Source: Alphaproteobacteria bacterium (GTDB taxonomy: Bacteria > Bacteroidota > Bacteroidia > Bacteroidales > FEN-979). Taken from it: a stretch of DNA of 32,026 nt. The notes beneath the pieces were generated by a model that saw only the letters and a program-made list of their open reading frames with translations, did no database searches and had not been told where the DNA came from. Both the position numbers and the translations under genes were made by a program. How positions within the stretch are numbered: position 1 is the first letter of the stretch; the number at the start of each line of letters is the position of its first letter. Positions 1 to 8,683 of the stretch are shown in pieces. The stretch lies in assembly GCA_009928665.1 (NCBI GenBank), contig SACF01000048.1, positions 1-32,026 of the forward strand. The letters are read 5' to 3'.

Positions 1-3000
1 GTCCGGGGCATGTTGTGGTAATGGTTCCGCCATCAACAACTAACATCCCTCCACCGATGGTGTCATTACCCGGTTTTACGATGATCCTTGCCTGGAGGGG
101 CATGTTTAACGCGCCCTTTACGGTTAATTTTCCTCCGGGTTGAATAATGATATCTGAATTTACCGTGCTATTGCCGAACATGGAATTTCCGTTAATGATT
201 AAAGGTGTGGTAGTGTAATCGCAGGGTTGGTAATAAACCGGATTGTTATAAGTGTTCAGCCGGTATTTACCCCAGATAATTCTTCCGGAATTTCCGTCGG
301 TATTATAAACATGAACGGTCGGTCCCGATGCGGCGATGATTTCATTTTTACCATCGTAATCAATATCATCGATACATGGTGTGGCATCGATTTTTCCAAT
401 ATTCAAAGGCCATCCAAGGACCGGTAATCCTGTGCCGACATGATAGGCATACACGCCTCCTTTATCCGAATTGGAAGCAACCACGATTTCGATGGTTCCA
501 TCCCCGTCGACATCTGCCAATAAAGGTGCAATAAACCGTGTTTCGAGACTGTCGTTGACGGTTATCGGAAAATGCGTAAGTGCGGTGCCATCGCTTTTCC
601 AACCATAGATTTTATGATGACCAGCAACGAAGATCTCCGGCCCGTCTCCCGTATTATCATTGACTTCGCCAACACATACGGCCGGCAGTTGTACTGCAGA
701 ATTTGACGATGAAACTGTAACGCGGTGGCTGATGTCGTTATAATTCCATCCCGGTGCACATGTTCCTGTGGCAGGATCCAGAATAAATACGTGCCCGCAT
801 CCGTTGTACGAACCTTTAGAAGTAAAAGTGTATTCAGCGGCGATGGTAATAATACCGGGTTTAAAAATGCCGTTTTGAAGAATTACATCAGAAACTACTG
901 GTGGACTGTCCATCTGATCGTAATAGATATTATTTCCCGATTTATATTTGAAAAACAAACCACTGGTGTCATTTTGAGAAAATGAACTGCCATCATAGTT
1001 CCAGATATACAATCCGGACTCTTTTTTACAAACCTTGATTCCGGCGGAGTCCTGGATATTGTTAGCGCCCCCGACAATAAATTCTGTCGTTCCGTCCTTA
1101 TTCAGATCTGCCAGCACGGGCATGCTGTGTCCGGCAAAAAAATGAGTCTTCCTGGGCCATCCTGTTACAGGTATGCCGTTTGTTCCTTCCAGAATGTAGG
1201 GATCTGATTCCCAGTTGCCCTTCAGGGCTAAATTAAGCGCTGTATCATTTTCGGGACCGGGAAATACCACCCCGCCTCTGAAGTCGGAGAAAACATTGTG
1301 TGTCCACAACTGTAAAGGAACATTCGCAGTAACTGTATCCACTGCCGAAAATGTGAAAACGCGCCCTTTATCATCAATATCAGGAGGAACGTTGTTTTCG
1401 CGGGTTGTAACGATTATCTCTTTTTTGCCGTCACTGTTAATATCGGCAATAGCAGGGGTGCACGATGTTGTGGCCTTGTTGAACTGATAAAAACCACCGT
1501 TGAAATCAGGATTCTGATCGTAATTGCGGTATTCTTTCCCATCGGCTTTAAATGCCAGTAAGGCTCCCGCGCGACCTTCAACATCTTCTCCGATTGTTAA
1601 AAAAATCTCTTTGGAATAATCGTTATTGACATCCTCTGTCATGGGCGAACCCTGGGTATGGGTACCGTATACCGGATGTATATTGGTTATCGGCCAACCT
1701 TCTCTTGGTCGTAAGGTTGTCCAGGCTTCATAAGGTGTACATAACTGACCTTCGATGCCGAATTTCGAAACCGCGGCAATTTTATAGTAATATGCGGTTT
1801 TTTCCATCAGCGGATAATCGTCAATAAAAGCAAACCCATCAATGATGCGTTCATTGACCTTTACGAAAGGTCCGGTGACTGCTGAACTTCTGTAAACATT
1901 GTAACCTCTGACCTGTGGAACGGGATCCCAATGTAGTTTTATGCGTTCATGAGTTGATTCATAACCGATGTTGGCTATTGATTCTACGGGAGCTTTCAAA
2001 TTTATACCACCGAATATCCAGTTGCTCCCAAAACTATTATCGGGCTGAACCTGGTACTGAAAATAAAATGTGGAATAATTCCAATTGTTGTTAATGAAAA
2101 ATCGAAAAGGCGCCGGGTTTTCGGCAGAGACTCCTGAAAGTATTTCACCAAGTTGCTGATAAGTATTATAAATTACCACATACCCATTTGAAGGCGACAG
2201 CGATAGAATTCCTTTCGAATTGTTTAATCTTCCTGAACCCCGGTTTTCAATAGTTATAAACATCGAAACGGTATCGCCCGGGTCTAATATTCCATTGTTT
2301 GAAAGTGAACTGTTAGCATTGGTTTCTGAAAACCTGACTGAATAAACAGATAAAACCGGCGCATGTACGACAACTGAAAAGGTATCGACCATATTTGGCA
2401 TGGGGGGAGACAGGGGCATGGTCAAATATAGAAACTGTCTGTATCCGTCGGTACAGTTTGGCATAATCTGGATTCTATATGTCGGATTGAGTTCTTCAGG
2501 GTTTTGCGGATTTATTGGAGGAATTGATACTGAACCGTTATTCATTACATAGGCATAAGTTGTGTTGATAGCCTTTATATGCAGTGAATCTGAGGTTATT
2601 AGCGGCGATACGGAAGCTCCGCTGTTACTCATTATCATGGTTAAATCAAATCTTTCGCCGGCGTCGGCAATTGAGTCAAAATTACTGTTTACAGAATTAA
2701 GCGTATCAGCAATTGCTAACTTGCCAACAAATAGGTTCACTCCGGGATTTGGTAAAACCTGAAACGTAATAGTGTTTGGTTTGTGATTTTTTGCTGTGAG
2801 CGTCACATCGACAATTCCTGTGGTTTTTGGATTGATGGTACAACCGAACTGCATCGTTGCCCCCGTCGCAGTAACATCTTTGTTGATGTACACTTCATTG
2901 TCTTTTGAAACGCATACCCTGAAATTCAAACCGGGTGTTAAATTTCCAATGGTGAATAAAAAGGTCTGGGTCCCTGTGAAAATACTGGCCGGAGGATTGT

Positions 3001-4831
3001 TAATACTTAACTGAGGGGGATTTGATGCACTACCCCAAATACCCCACATAGGCAATTCAGGATCCCCGAGAAGGTTATACTTTGAACGATTGCATTTCGA
3101 ATACTTATATCCTTCCATAAGCGCTGAAAAAAACGCATATCCCGCATGGTTTTTTATCACTTTGTTTTCTTTGTAAAAGACCCTTCCGAATTTTCCGAAT
3201 AGTTCCGGTGAATCACCAAAACTTTGCGTTTTTCCAATAAATACAACCGCGCCACCATGGGAATTATTAAGGAATCTTTTCGCGATTCCATTTTGCCCTA
3301 ATCGGTTTATCTGACAACCCAAACTGAATATATAGTACCCTGATGCGTTGTTGTTCAAAGCATCAATATCCCAGGTGTATAATTTTTCTCCATTACATAC
3401 CACACTGGAACCCATAGTTCCCGGGCCGGAATGATCGAAATGAAAAACCAGGTTGAATCCGTCGGCGCCAATTTTATTCAGGTTCGACAGGGCTGTCGCA
3501 GATCTTAGTGGTTCATCCCGGGGAGCAGTGTCATATAACCTGTATCGGGTAAGTGAACCCGGGAAACAAGTGGTATCGTTTATAGTCGATTCGGTTGAGT
3601 CCCTCCATGCAGTATTAGTAATCCCTGTTGAACCGGTCATGACCAACATTCTTTTTAAAAATGAGGCATTTGCCGGAGCTCCGTTGAACAAAATATGTTC
3701 ATAGTTATGAATTTTGGAAAAATAGTTACCAACATCATCAACATTTCTTACAGGTATCCTTCCAACCATGTCTGAAGGCATTTGGTCAATTGTATCACCA
3801 AATAGATAATTCCCGTTGACATTCCAGTTCCCGGTTGTAGCATAATAATAATCGGTGTAATCTGTTCCTGAAGTGTAACGCGATGGAATCAGGTTTATGT
3901 CTCCCCCAAGCAAGATCAACATCATGTGACCATATGCATTTGTAATTTTTTTAATGTAGTTCCTGATTTTATCTGCCGAGTCACATCCCTCTATTTTACC
4001 GATGATATCATCTTCAAGTGTTGCAGTAATAACCGGTACACCTTTTTTGTTTTTCCAATCAACAAATTCCTGAAATGAAGCTTTCAATGCCTTTGTTGTA
4101 ATAATGAGATAATCGGGAATAATTCCCATGTTGCAAGGAAATTGATCTAATGATGCATTTACAGTCGGATTATCGACGGGTACATTAAGGATTCCTTCTG
4201 AAATTTGTATCAAATCGGCATCATTTTCAACGAGGTCATTCAATAAATCGATCGACAAACTTTTTCTTGCTGACGATATAGTCAGAGGAGGTGAAATGGT
4301 ATCACCGGTCAATGTGTAATTTATTGTGAAGTCGATTAATTGATACAGGTACAATTTTCGGCTTACCGGTATAAATTCAATTGGATAAAAGCATAATGTT
4401 ATCAGATTGTATCCTAAAAAACAGTTTTGCGATGACACTTCGACTATTTTTCCCGGGTAGGGTTCAGAGCTTGAATAAATATTTGTATCGGGCATTACGA
4501 ATGGAAATGGTTGTCTCCCATCGGGGATATCAATAAATTGTGAGGGAAGGAGTGTAAAGTTTCCGGATAATTCTATCCTGTTTGAACTATTAACTTGAAC
4601 ACTGGTTACAACAGCGCCGGTTGGGATGACATAATGTTTCTTAATGATTGGTATCTGTGGCGCTCCAATCAAATCACTGAAAACATTATTGGATCTGAAT
4701 TTTACCACATCGTATGAACTTTCAGTGGTAAAGATAAGATCCGACACGTTTGTCGTAAGTTGACCTGAATACTGGGCATTCAGTGTAAAACATAAAGTTA
4801 CAAGGAATCCAAAAATGTAAATTCTTTTCAT
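1..4831 (-). CDS. Gingipain-like C25 cysteine peptidase with FG-GAP/VCBS repeats, C-terminus beyond window
   Basis: An uninterrupted frame of 1610 codons runs from ATG 4831 off the left edge, so the C-terminus is not seen. Residues 1-20 (MKRIYIFGFLVTLCFTLNAQ) are a signal peptide. After a propeptide-like region, residues about 190-600 form a C25 (gingipain) peptidase domain. The catalytic dyad is visible as His467 in HFDHSGPG and Cys506 in FSLGCQINRLG, a spacing like that in Arg-gingipain. Ig-like segments follow, then a fibronectin III-like domain (about 940-1040) and several FG-GAP/VCBS calcium-loop repeats of the type D-x-N/D-x-DG (DINSDGKKE, DLNKDGTTE, DVDGDGTIE, DIDYDGKNE) at about 1125-1500. 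C25 proteins of this family are normally exported by T9SS with a C-terminal sorting domain; that part would lie left of the window. It is likely a secreted or surface-bound protease. Substrate specificity cannot be told. Confidence 0.88.
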   Translation of the reverse strand, partial: MKRIYIFGFLVTLCFTLNAQYSGQLTTNVSDLIFTTESSYDVVKFRSNNVFSDLIGAPQIPIIKKHYVIPTGAVVTSVQVNSSNRIELSGNFTLLPSQFIDIPDGRQPFPFVMPDTNIYSSSEPYPGKIVEVSSQNCFLGYNLITLCFYPIEFIPVSRKLYLYQLIDFTINYTLTGDTISPPLTISSARKSLSIDLLNDLVENDADLIQISEGILNVPVDNPTVNASLDQFPCNMGIIPDYLIITTKALKASFQEFVDWKNKKGVPVITATLEDDIIGKIEGCDSADKIRNYIKKITNAYGHMMLILLGGDINLIPSRYTSGTDYTDYYYATTGNWNVNGNYLFGDTIDQMPSDMVGRIPVRNVDDVGNYFSKIHNYEHILFNGAPANASFLKRMLVMTGSTGITNTAWRDSTESTINDTTCFPGSLTRYRLYDTAPRDEPLRSATALSNLNKIGADGFNLVFHFDHSGPGTMGSSVVCNGEKLYTWDIDALNNNASGYYIFSLGCQINRLGQNGIAKRFLNNSHGGAVVFIGKTQSFGDSPELFGKFGRVFYKENKVIKNHAGYAFFSALMEGYKYSKCNRSKYNLLGDPELPMWGIWGSASNPPQLSINNPPASIFTGTQTFLFTIGNLTPGLNFRVCVSKDNEVYINKDVTATGATMQFGCTINPKTTGIVDVTLTAKNHKPNTITFQVLPNPGVNLFVGKLAIADTLNSVNSNFDSIADAGERFDLTMIMSNSGASVSPLITSDSLHIKAINTTYAYVMNNGSVSIPPINPQNPEELNPTYRIQIMPNCTDGYRQFLYLTMPLSPPMPNMVDTFSVVVHAPVLSVYSVRFSETNANSSLSNNGILDPGDTVSMFITIENRGSGRLNNSKGILSLSPSNGYVVIYNTYQQLGEILSGVSAENPAPFRFFINNNWNYSTFYFQYQVQPDNSFGSNWIFGGINLKAPVESIANIGYESTHERIKLHWDPVPQVRGYNVYRSSAVTGPFVKVNERIIDGFAFIDDYPLMEKTAYYYKIAAVSKFGIEGQLCTPYEAWTTLRPREGWPITNIHPVYGTHTQGSPMTEDVNNDYSKEIFLTIGEDVEGRAGALLAFKADGKEYRNYDQNPDFNGGFYQFNKATTSCTPAIADINSDGKKEIIVTTRENNVPPDIDDKGRVFTFSAVDTVTANVPLQLWTHNVFSDFRGGVVFPGPENDTALNLALKGNWESDPYILEGTNGIPVTGWPRKTHFFAGHSMPVLADLNKDGTTEFIVGGANNIQDSAGIKVCKKESGLYIWNYDGSSFSQNDTSGLFFKYKSGNNIYYDQMDSPPVVSDVILQNGIFKPGIITIAAEYTFTSKGSYNGCGHVFILDPATGTCAPGWNYNDISHRVTVSSSNSAVQLPAVCVGEVNDNTGDGPEIFVAGHHKIYGWKSDGTALTHFPITVNDSLETRFIAPLLADVDGDGTIEIVVASNSDKGGVYAYHVGTGLPVLGWPLNIGKIDATPCIDDIDYDGKNEIIAASGPTVHVYNTDGNSGRIIWGKYRLNTYNNPVYYQPCDYTTTPLIINGNSMFGNSTVNSDIIIQPGGKLTVKGALNMPLQARIIVKPGNDTIGGGMLVVDGGTITTTCPG

Positions 4832-5021
4832 GTTGTGATGGTTTAAAATTATGAAAAAGCAATGGAAATGATCATGTGATTAATCCGATATGTAGATATG
4901 ATGTTATGTAATCATGTTAAACGTGGTAGACAAATCAACATAACAATAAACATACCAATTGCATATATGTTTGTATGATAACTACTTTGGGGAAATCATA
5001 TTGATAATAAAGTGTAAAGTT

Positions 5022-5041
5022 TTTTTACAATGTTGTAAAAA
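5022..5041. repeat. Perfect inverted repeat TTTTTACAA-tg-TTGTAAAAA
   Basis: Nine-base arms separated by two bases lie in the AT-rich divergent region between the C25 peptidase (minus) and the lipoprotein/phr genes (plus). The core TTACAA-N2-TTGTAA resembles the TTACA-N2-TGTAA palindromes upstream of the XRE regulator at 29632. It is probably an operator; no factor can be assigned. Confidence 0.6.
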
Positions 5042-5064
5042 GTGTAAAAAAGTTTTACACTTTT
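5038..5064. repeat. Perfect 12-bp inverted repeat AAAAGTGTAAAA-aag-TTTTACACTTTT
   Basis: Arms 5038-5049 and 5053-5064 are exact reverse complements with a 3-base spacer. They share bases with the preceding inverted repeat. The whole lies about 20 bases upstream of the -33 position of the promoter for the small lipoprotein/phr, a typical place for a regulator site. It could instead form a hairpin ending a minus-strand transcript, but no minus-strand gene ends nearby. The rest of the intergenic span 4832-5125 shows nothing further. Confidence 0.6.
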
Positions 5065-5083
5065 ACCCTAACGGATCTCACCT

Positions 5084-5114
5084 TTTCCTATCATCCATTT
5101 TTATTCTATATTTG
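5084..5114 (+). promoter_or_regulatory. Bacteroidota-type promoter for the small lipoprotein and phr
   Basis: The -7 box TATATTTG (5107-5114) fits TAnnTTTG. Nineteen bases upstream is TTTC, one mismatch from the -33 TTTG. The -7 box ends only 11 bases before the ATG at 5126, the short leader usual in this phylum. Confidence 0.55.
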
Positions 5115-5125
5115 AAAAAAAAAAG

Positions 5126-5302
5126 ATGATTAACATTATTCCTAAAGGCATCCTGTGTGGTGTGACGATCCTCTTTCTGGGCGCATGTACCAAGGAAGAA
5201 CCGGAAGAATCACCCTGCGGCAACGAAGAGGTGTTCGAAATGGATTATTCTTTCACCATCCACCCCCGCCATGACAGATCCAGCCAGAATTTTCAGGTAT
5301 AA
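5126..5302 (+). CDS. Small predicted lipoprotein (58 aa) overlapping phr
   Basis: ATG 5126 to TAA 5302 encodes 58 residues. The N-terminus MINIIPKGILCGVTILFLGAC is a lipoprotein signal: a hydrophobic stretch followed by the lipobox LGAC, with acidic residues (TKEEPEE) right after the lipidated Cys. A promoter sits directly upstream. The last 32 bases overlap the photolyase start at 5271 in another frame. I do not recognise the family. It could be a genuine small lipoprotein, or the 5' remnant of a longer lipoprotein gene truncated when phr came to lie here. Its very short mature part favours a remnant or a leader ORF coupled to phr. Confidence 0.5.
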   Translation: MINIIPKGILCGVTILFLGACTKEEPEESPCGNEEVFEMDYSFTIHPRHDRSSQNFQV

Positions 5303-6635
5303 CACCCTCCCGGCAACCTCCGGCCCTGTGGTGTACTGGATGCAACGCGACCAGCGTGTAGCCGACAACTGGGCCTGGATCTACGCGCTCGAACAGGCGC
5401 TGAAGATGAATCAACCGCTGGTCGTCGTCTTTTGCCTCTTACCTGAATTTTCAGGAGCGCAACAACGCCATTTTGATTTCATGATCCGGGGACTGGAAGT
5501 GACCAGCCGTACCCTGTCGGATCTGAAGGTGCCTTTCTACCTGCTCCGGGGTGATCCCGTTGAGCAGATCCCTCCCTTCCTTGAATGCTTTCGGGCGGGA
5601 ATGCTGGTCACCGACTTCAACCCATTGAAATTCGTCATCCGTTGGAAACAAAGGATCGCCGGGCAGATCCGCGTTCCATTCCATGAAGTGGATGCCCACA
5701 ACATCATTCCCTGCCGGTTCATATCGGATAAAGCCGAATACAGCGCATTTACCCTCCGGAAAAAAGTCGAAAAGCTGTTGCCGCGGTTCCTGGTACCTTA
5801 CCCCGGCGCTGTTCCAACCGACTTACTGCGACAACTTCCGGCCATGGAATCCCGCATTGAAGTCCGATACCATCCCGGTTTCCCCGAAACATTCGCGAAC
5901 CAAGCGACCGGCGCCGGTCCTATCCGCTTCAAACCGGGTGAACGGGAAGCGCAACAATGTATGACCCGGTTCATTAAGACGAAACTCGCCGGCTATGATA
6001 CCCGGAGAAACCGGCCAGAGATCGACGGACAATCGAACCTCTCATCGTATCTTCATTTCGGCCACCTTGCCCCGCAACGACTCGCCCTCAGGGTACAAAA
6101 AGCGGATGACGGAATAGGATCAGCCGCCTCATTTCTCGAGGAGCTGATCGTCCGCCGGGAACTTTCCGACAATTTCTGCCTGTACAATCCCGATTACGAT
6201 AATTTTAACGGTTTTCAGCGGTGGGCGCGGGTCACGCTCGATAATCACCGGAATGATACGCGCGAATTCCTGTACACCCCCGAACAGTTTGAACAGGCGA
6301 TTACCCACGATGACCTATGGAATGCCGCGCAACGCGAAATGGTCATCACCGGTAAGATGCACGGGTACCTGAGAATGTATTGGGCAAAGAAGATTCTTGA
6401 GTGGAGCGGGTCGCCCGATGAGGCATGCGAGATTGCCCGCTACCTGAATGACAAATATGAGTTCGACGGACGCGATCCGAACGGTTATGCCGGAATTGCC
6501 TGGGCCATCGGAGGCGTTCACGACCGCCCGTGGAAGGAACGGCCGGTTTTCGGGATGATCCGGTATATGAACTATCAGGGTTGTAAACGAAAGTTTGATG
6601 TTGAAGCCTATGTCAGGAAAATTAAAGCCCTGTAA
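5271..6635 (+). CDS. phr: Class II CPD photolyase (deoxyribodipyrimidine photo-lyase)
   Basis: This 454-aa protein splits UV-induced cyclobutane pyrimidine dimers in DNA using blue light and FADH-. The N-terminal photolyase domain carries the class II signature YWMQRDQRVADNW (residues 22-34). The C-terminal FAD-binding helical domain ends with the class II hallmark run around residues 395-445 (NDKYEFDGRDPNGYAGIAWA, then GVHDRPW, FGMIRYMNY). Length matches the class (about 440-480 aa). The chosen ATG gives a normal N-terminus, and its only oddity is the 32-base overlap with the small lipoprotein ORF. The next gene on the strand is tag, another DNA-repair enzyme, but a separate promoter and a 146-base gap lie between them. 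Confidence 0.95.
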   Translation: MTDPARIFRYNTLPATSGPVVYWMQRDQRVADNWAWIYALEQALKMNQPLVVVFCLLPEFSGAQQRHFDFMIRGLEVTSRTLSDLKVPFYLLRGDPVEQIPPFLECFRAGMLVTDFNPLKFVIRWKQRIAGQIRVPFHEVDAHNIIPCRFISDKAEYSAFTLRKKVEKLLPRFLVPYPGAVPTDLLRQLPAMESRIEVRYHPGFPETFANQATGAGPIRFKPGEREAQQCMTRFIKTKLAGYDTRRNRPEIDGQSNLSSYLHFGHLAPQRLALRVQKADDGIGSAASFLEELIVRRELSDNFCLYNPDYDNFNGFQRWARVTLDNHRNDTREFLYTPEQFEQAITHDDLWNAAQREMVITGKMHGYLRMYWAKKILEWSGSPDEACEIARYLNDKYEFDGRDPNGYAGIAWAIGGVHDRPWKERPVFGMIRYMNYQGCKRKFDVEAYVRKIKAL

Positions 6636-6648
6636 GAGACTGTTTAGA

Positions 6649-6709
6649 ATTTACGATTGACATGATTGACGATTTACGAATGAATAAGATTTTGATTTAC
6701 GATTGACAT
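6649..6709. repeat. Short dispersed repeat, ATTTACGATTGACAT
   Basis: ATTTACGATTGACAT occurs exactly at 6649-6663 and 6695-6709, with a partial copy (GATTTACGAATG) at 6671-6682 between them. Such ATTTACGA/GATTGAC strings are, from general knowledge, common as intergenic repeats in Bacteroidota genomes. They lie between phr and tag, and the last copy overlaps the spacer of the tag promoter. Confidence 0.6.
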
Positions 6710-6723
6710 TAATGTTAGATTTG
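6691..6723 (+). promoter_or_regulatory. Bacteroidota-type promoter for tag
   Basis: TTTG at 6691-6694, a 21-base spacer and TAGATTTG at 6716-6723 match the -33/-7 consensus. The tag ATG follows at 6782. A second, weaker -7-like TACTTCG lies at 6751-6757. Confidence 0.5.
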
Positions 6724-6781
6724 CAGGGTAATAGAACCTTTTGAATATTGTACTTCGCTGATCTCAAAACCTGATCCTGAA

Positions 6782-7369
6782 ATGAAAACCAAACCCTCGT
6801 GCGACTGGCCTTCAAATGATCCGATGATGATCGCCTACCATGATACGGAGTGGGGCGTGGCGCTGCATGATGATACAAAGATTTTTGAATACATGGTGCT
6901 CGATGCGTTCCAGGCCGGCCTGAGCTGGAAAACCATCCTGCATAAGCGGGAGCATTTCAGGAACGCGTTTCACGGCTTTGATTACCGGAAAATTGCCCGG
7001 TACGGCGATAAAGATTTTAACAGGTTGATGAACGACGCGGGAATCATCCGGAACAAGGCTAAAATAAATGCCGCCATCAACAATGCCCGGTGTTTTCTTG
7101 AGATTCAGCGGGAATTCGGGACTTTTGACCGCTATATCTGGCAGTTTACGGGTGGGAAAACGATCCATCATAATCTGTCGAAACTCTCAGAAATGCCGGT
7201 TTCTTCAGCCGAATCGGATGAAATGAGCCGGGATCTGAAATCGAGGGGTTTCAAATTCGTTGGTACCACCATCTGTTATGCTTTTATGCAGGCCGCCGGC
7301 ATGGTAAATGATCATCTGGTGAAGTGTTTCCGCTACGGGGAATTGAAAAAGCAGGATTGCCATGGGTGA
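6782..7369 (+). CDS. tag: DNA-3-methyladenine glycosylase I
   Basis: This 195-aa enzyme removes 3-methyladenine from alkylated DNA as the first step of base excision repair. The zinc-binding residues of the Tag family are all present at family spacing: Cys7 and His20 near the N-terminus (CDWP...YHDTEWG), and His178 and Cys182 near the C-terminus (NDHLVKC). The E. coli enzyme uses Cys4, His17, His175 and Cys179. The motif FQAGLSWKTIL (residues 43-53) is typical of the DNA-binding helical core. The 3' end overlaps the next gene by 8 bases, so the two are very likely co-transcribed and translationally coupled. Confidence 0.95.
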   Translation: MKTKPSCDWPSNDPMMIAYHDTEWGVALHDDTKIFEYMVLDAFQAGLSWKTILHKREHFRNAFHGFDYRKIARYGDKDFNRLMNDAGIIRNKAKINAAINNARCFLEIQREFGTFDRYIWQFTGGKTIHHNLSKLSEMPVSSAESDEMSRDLKSRGFKFVGTTICYAFMQAAGMVNDHLVKCFRYGELKKQDCHG

Positions 7370-8597
7370 ATTCATCAATTATCTTTCGGCCTTTAATCCC
7401 GGGGTACACCGCGGATTGGCAGAGATCGTACAGGAAGCGGATCATTTTCTGATCTATGAGGATGGACGGCCCATGCTTACTCCGGGCGGAAACCGTTACA
7501 GCCACCGGTCGGAACGGGTGGTACGGTTGCTTCTCGCCGAAATGATCCTTTCAGAGGAGAAATGCGCTACCACGATCACGGCGCCGCTTTTGTTCGCTTT
7601 CCAGCGGGACATTCTCGAAACCCGTGGCGATCCGTTTACTGATCAATGGGAACAACTGATCCGGGACGATCCTTTCGTCAGGCTGAAAACAACCGGGAAA
7701 ACTGGGATTTCGCCATTCTCAACGGATGATCCCCTGTTCAATTTCTCCTTTATAACCGTCACTTCACTGGTCCGGAATATCAATGAAATGGTCAATGCGC
7801 TGATCCGCGAGCAGGATCTGCAGGAATCGGACCTTCATCCTTTCACCGAGCTGCTGCGCCACCAGTATCTGTCGCTCGATCATGTCAACCGGTGCATCCT
7901 CCAGGCTTTTTCAGAAAAGCACCAGTCAGGACTTGTGCTTCCGATGGGGCTGACGCACGGGTTGCTGTCGCCCCTTGAATATGTGCACGGGTTGATCTCG
8001 TTGAAGATGCAACCGGAGACCCGTGTGAACGAAATTATTTGCGACGTCATACACGGCCTCGATTATCTGACCTGCGTGAAAAGCGGGATTCAGCGGCTGT
8101 CGCGACTCGATGACCTGATTGCAACCGGGGAGAGTGATATTCTCGAGTTCAAATCAACGCTTCGTTGGGACATCCGGGCGGGGAAGACCAGTCAGGCCAT
8201 TGAGCGGGCCTGCCTGAAGACCATCTCGGCATTCCTGAACACCAACGGCGGGACCCTGCTCATCGGGGTCAGGGACGACGGGGCCATCGAGGGAATCGAA
8301 TCCGACAAGTTTGTCAACGAAGATAAGTTTCTCCTGCACCTGTGGACCCTCATCCGGACTTGTCTGGGTCGCGATGTAAGCCTGTCGGTGCGTACCAGTC
8401 TGGAAAAGGTTTCCGATAAAACCATCTGCAGGGTTACCTGCATCCGGAACAGCCGGCCGGTTTTCCTGCGACAACCGGGTTTCCCCGAAGAATTCTTTAT
8501 CAGGGTAGGCCCTTCAAGCAATGCCATGGACATCAGCGAGGCGCTCCGTTATATCGCGGATCACTTCAACGTTGCGGGTGAAGGATCAGCCGGATGA
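7362..8597 (+). CDS. AlbA_2 (Schlafen-type) domain protein with unassigned N-terminal domain
   Basis: 411 residues. The C-terminal third (about 258-400) is an AlbA_2 domain, a putative nucleic-acid-binding fold: GESDILEFKSTLRWD (E262-F-K core), then NTNGGTLLIGVRDDGAIEGI with NGGTLLIGV at 295-303, the hallmark of the family. Residues 1-250 are mostly helical-looking with no motif I recognise, including repeated hydrophobic/acidic segments such as SPLEYVHGLISLKMQPE. The gene starts inside the last codons of tag (8-base overlap), suggesting a linked function in DNA damage or nucleic-acid handling; that is inference. There is no ATPase or HTH part visible, unlike many AlbA_2 regulators. The next gene is convergent (86-base gap, no clear terminator). 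Confidence 0.8.
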   Translation: MGEFINYLSAFNPGVHRGLAEIVQEADHFLIYEDGRPMLTPGGNRYSHRSERVVRLLLAEMILSEEKCATTITAPLLFAFQRDILETRGDPFTDQWEQLIRDDPFVRLKTTGKTGISPFSTDDPLFNFSFITVTSLVRNINEMVNALIREQDLQESDLHPFTELLRHQYLSLDHVNRCILQAFSEKHQSGLVLPMGLTHGLLSPLEYVHGLISLKMQPETRVNEIICDVIHGLDYLTCVKSGIQRLSRLDDLIATGESDILEFKSTLRWDIRAGKTSQAIERACLKTISAFLNTNGGTLLIGVRDDGAIEGIESDKFVNEDKFLLHLWTLIRTCLGRDVSLSVRTSLEKVSDKTICRVTCIRNSRPVFLRQPGFPEEFFIRVGPSSNAMDISEALRYIADHFNVAGEGSAG

Positions 8598-8683
8598 ATT
8601 TCCGGAAATAACAGGATTCTCCCGAAGGTTTACGTGGTAAATTTTAATGGATGAAAAACCGGGGATAACGCACGGGAAAGGTA

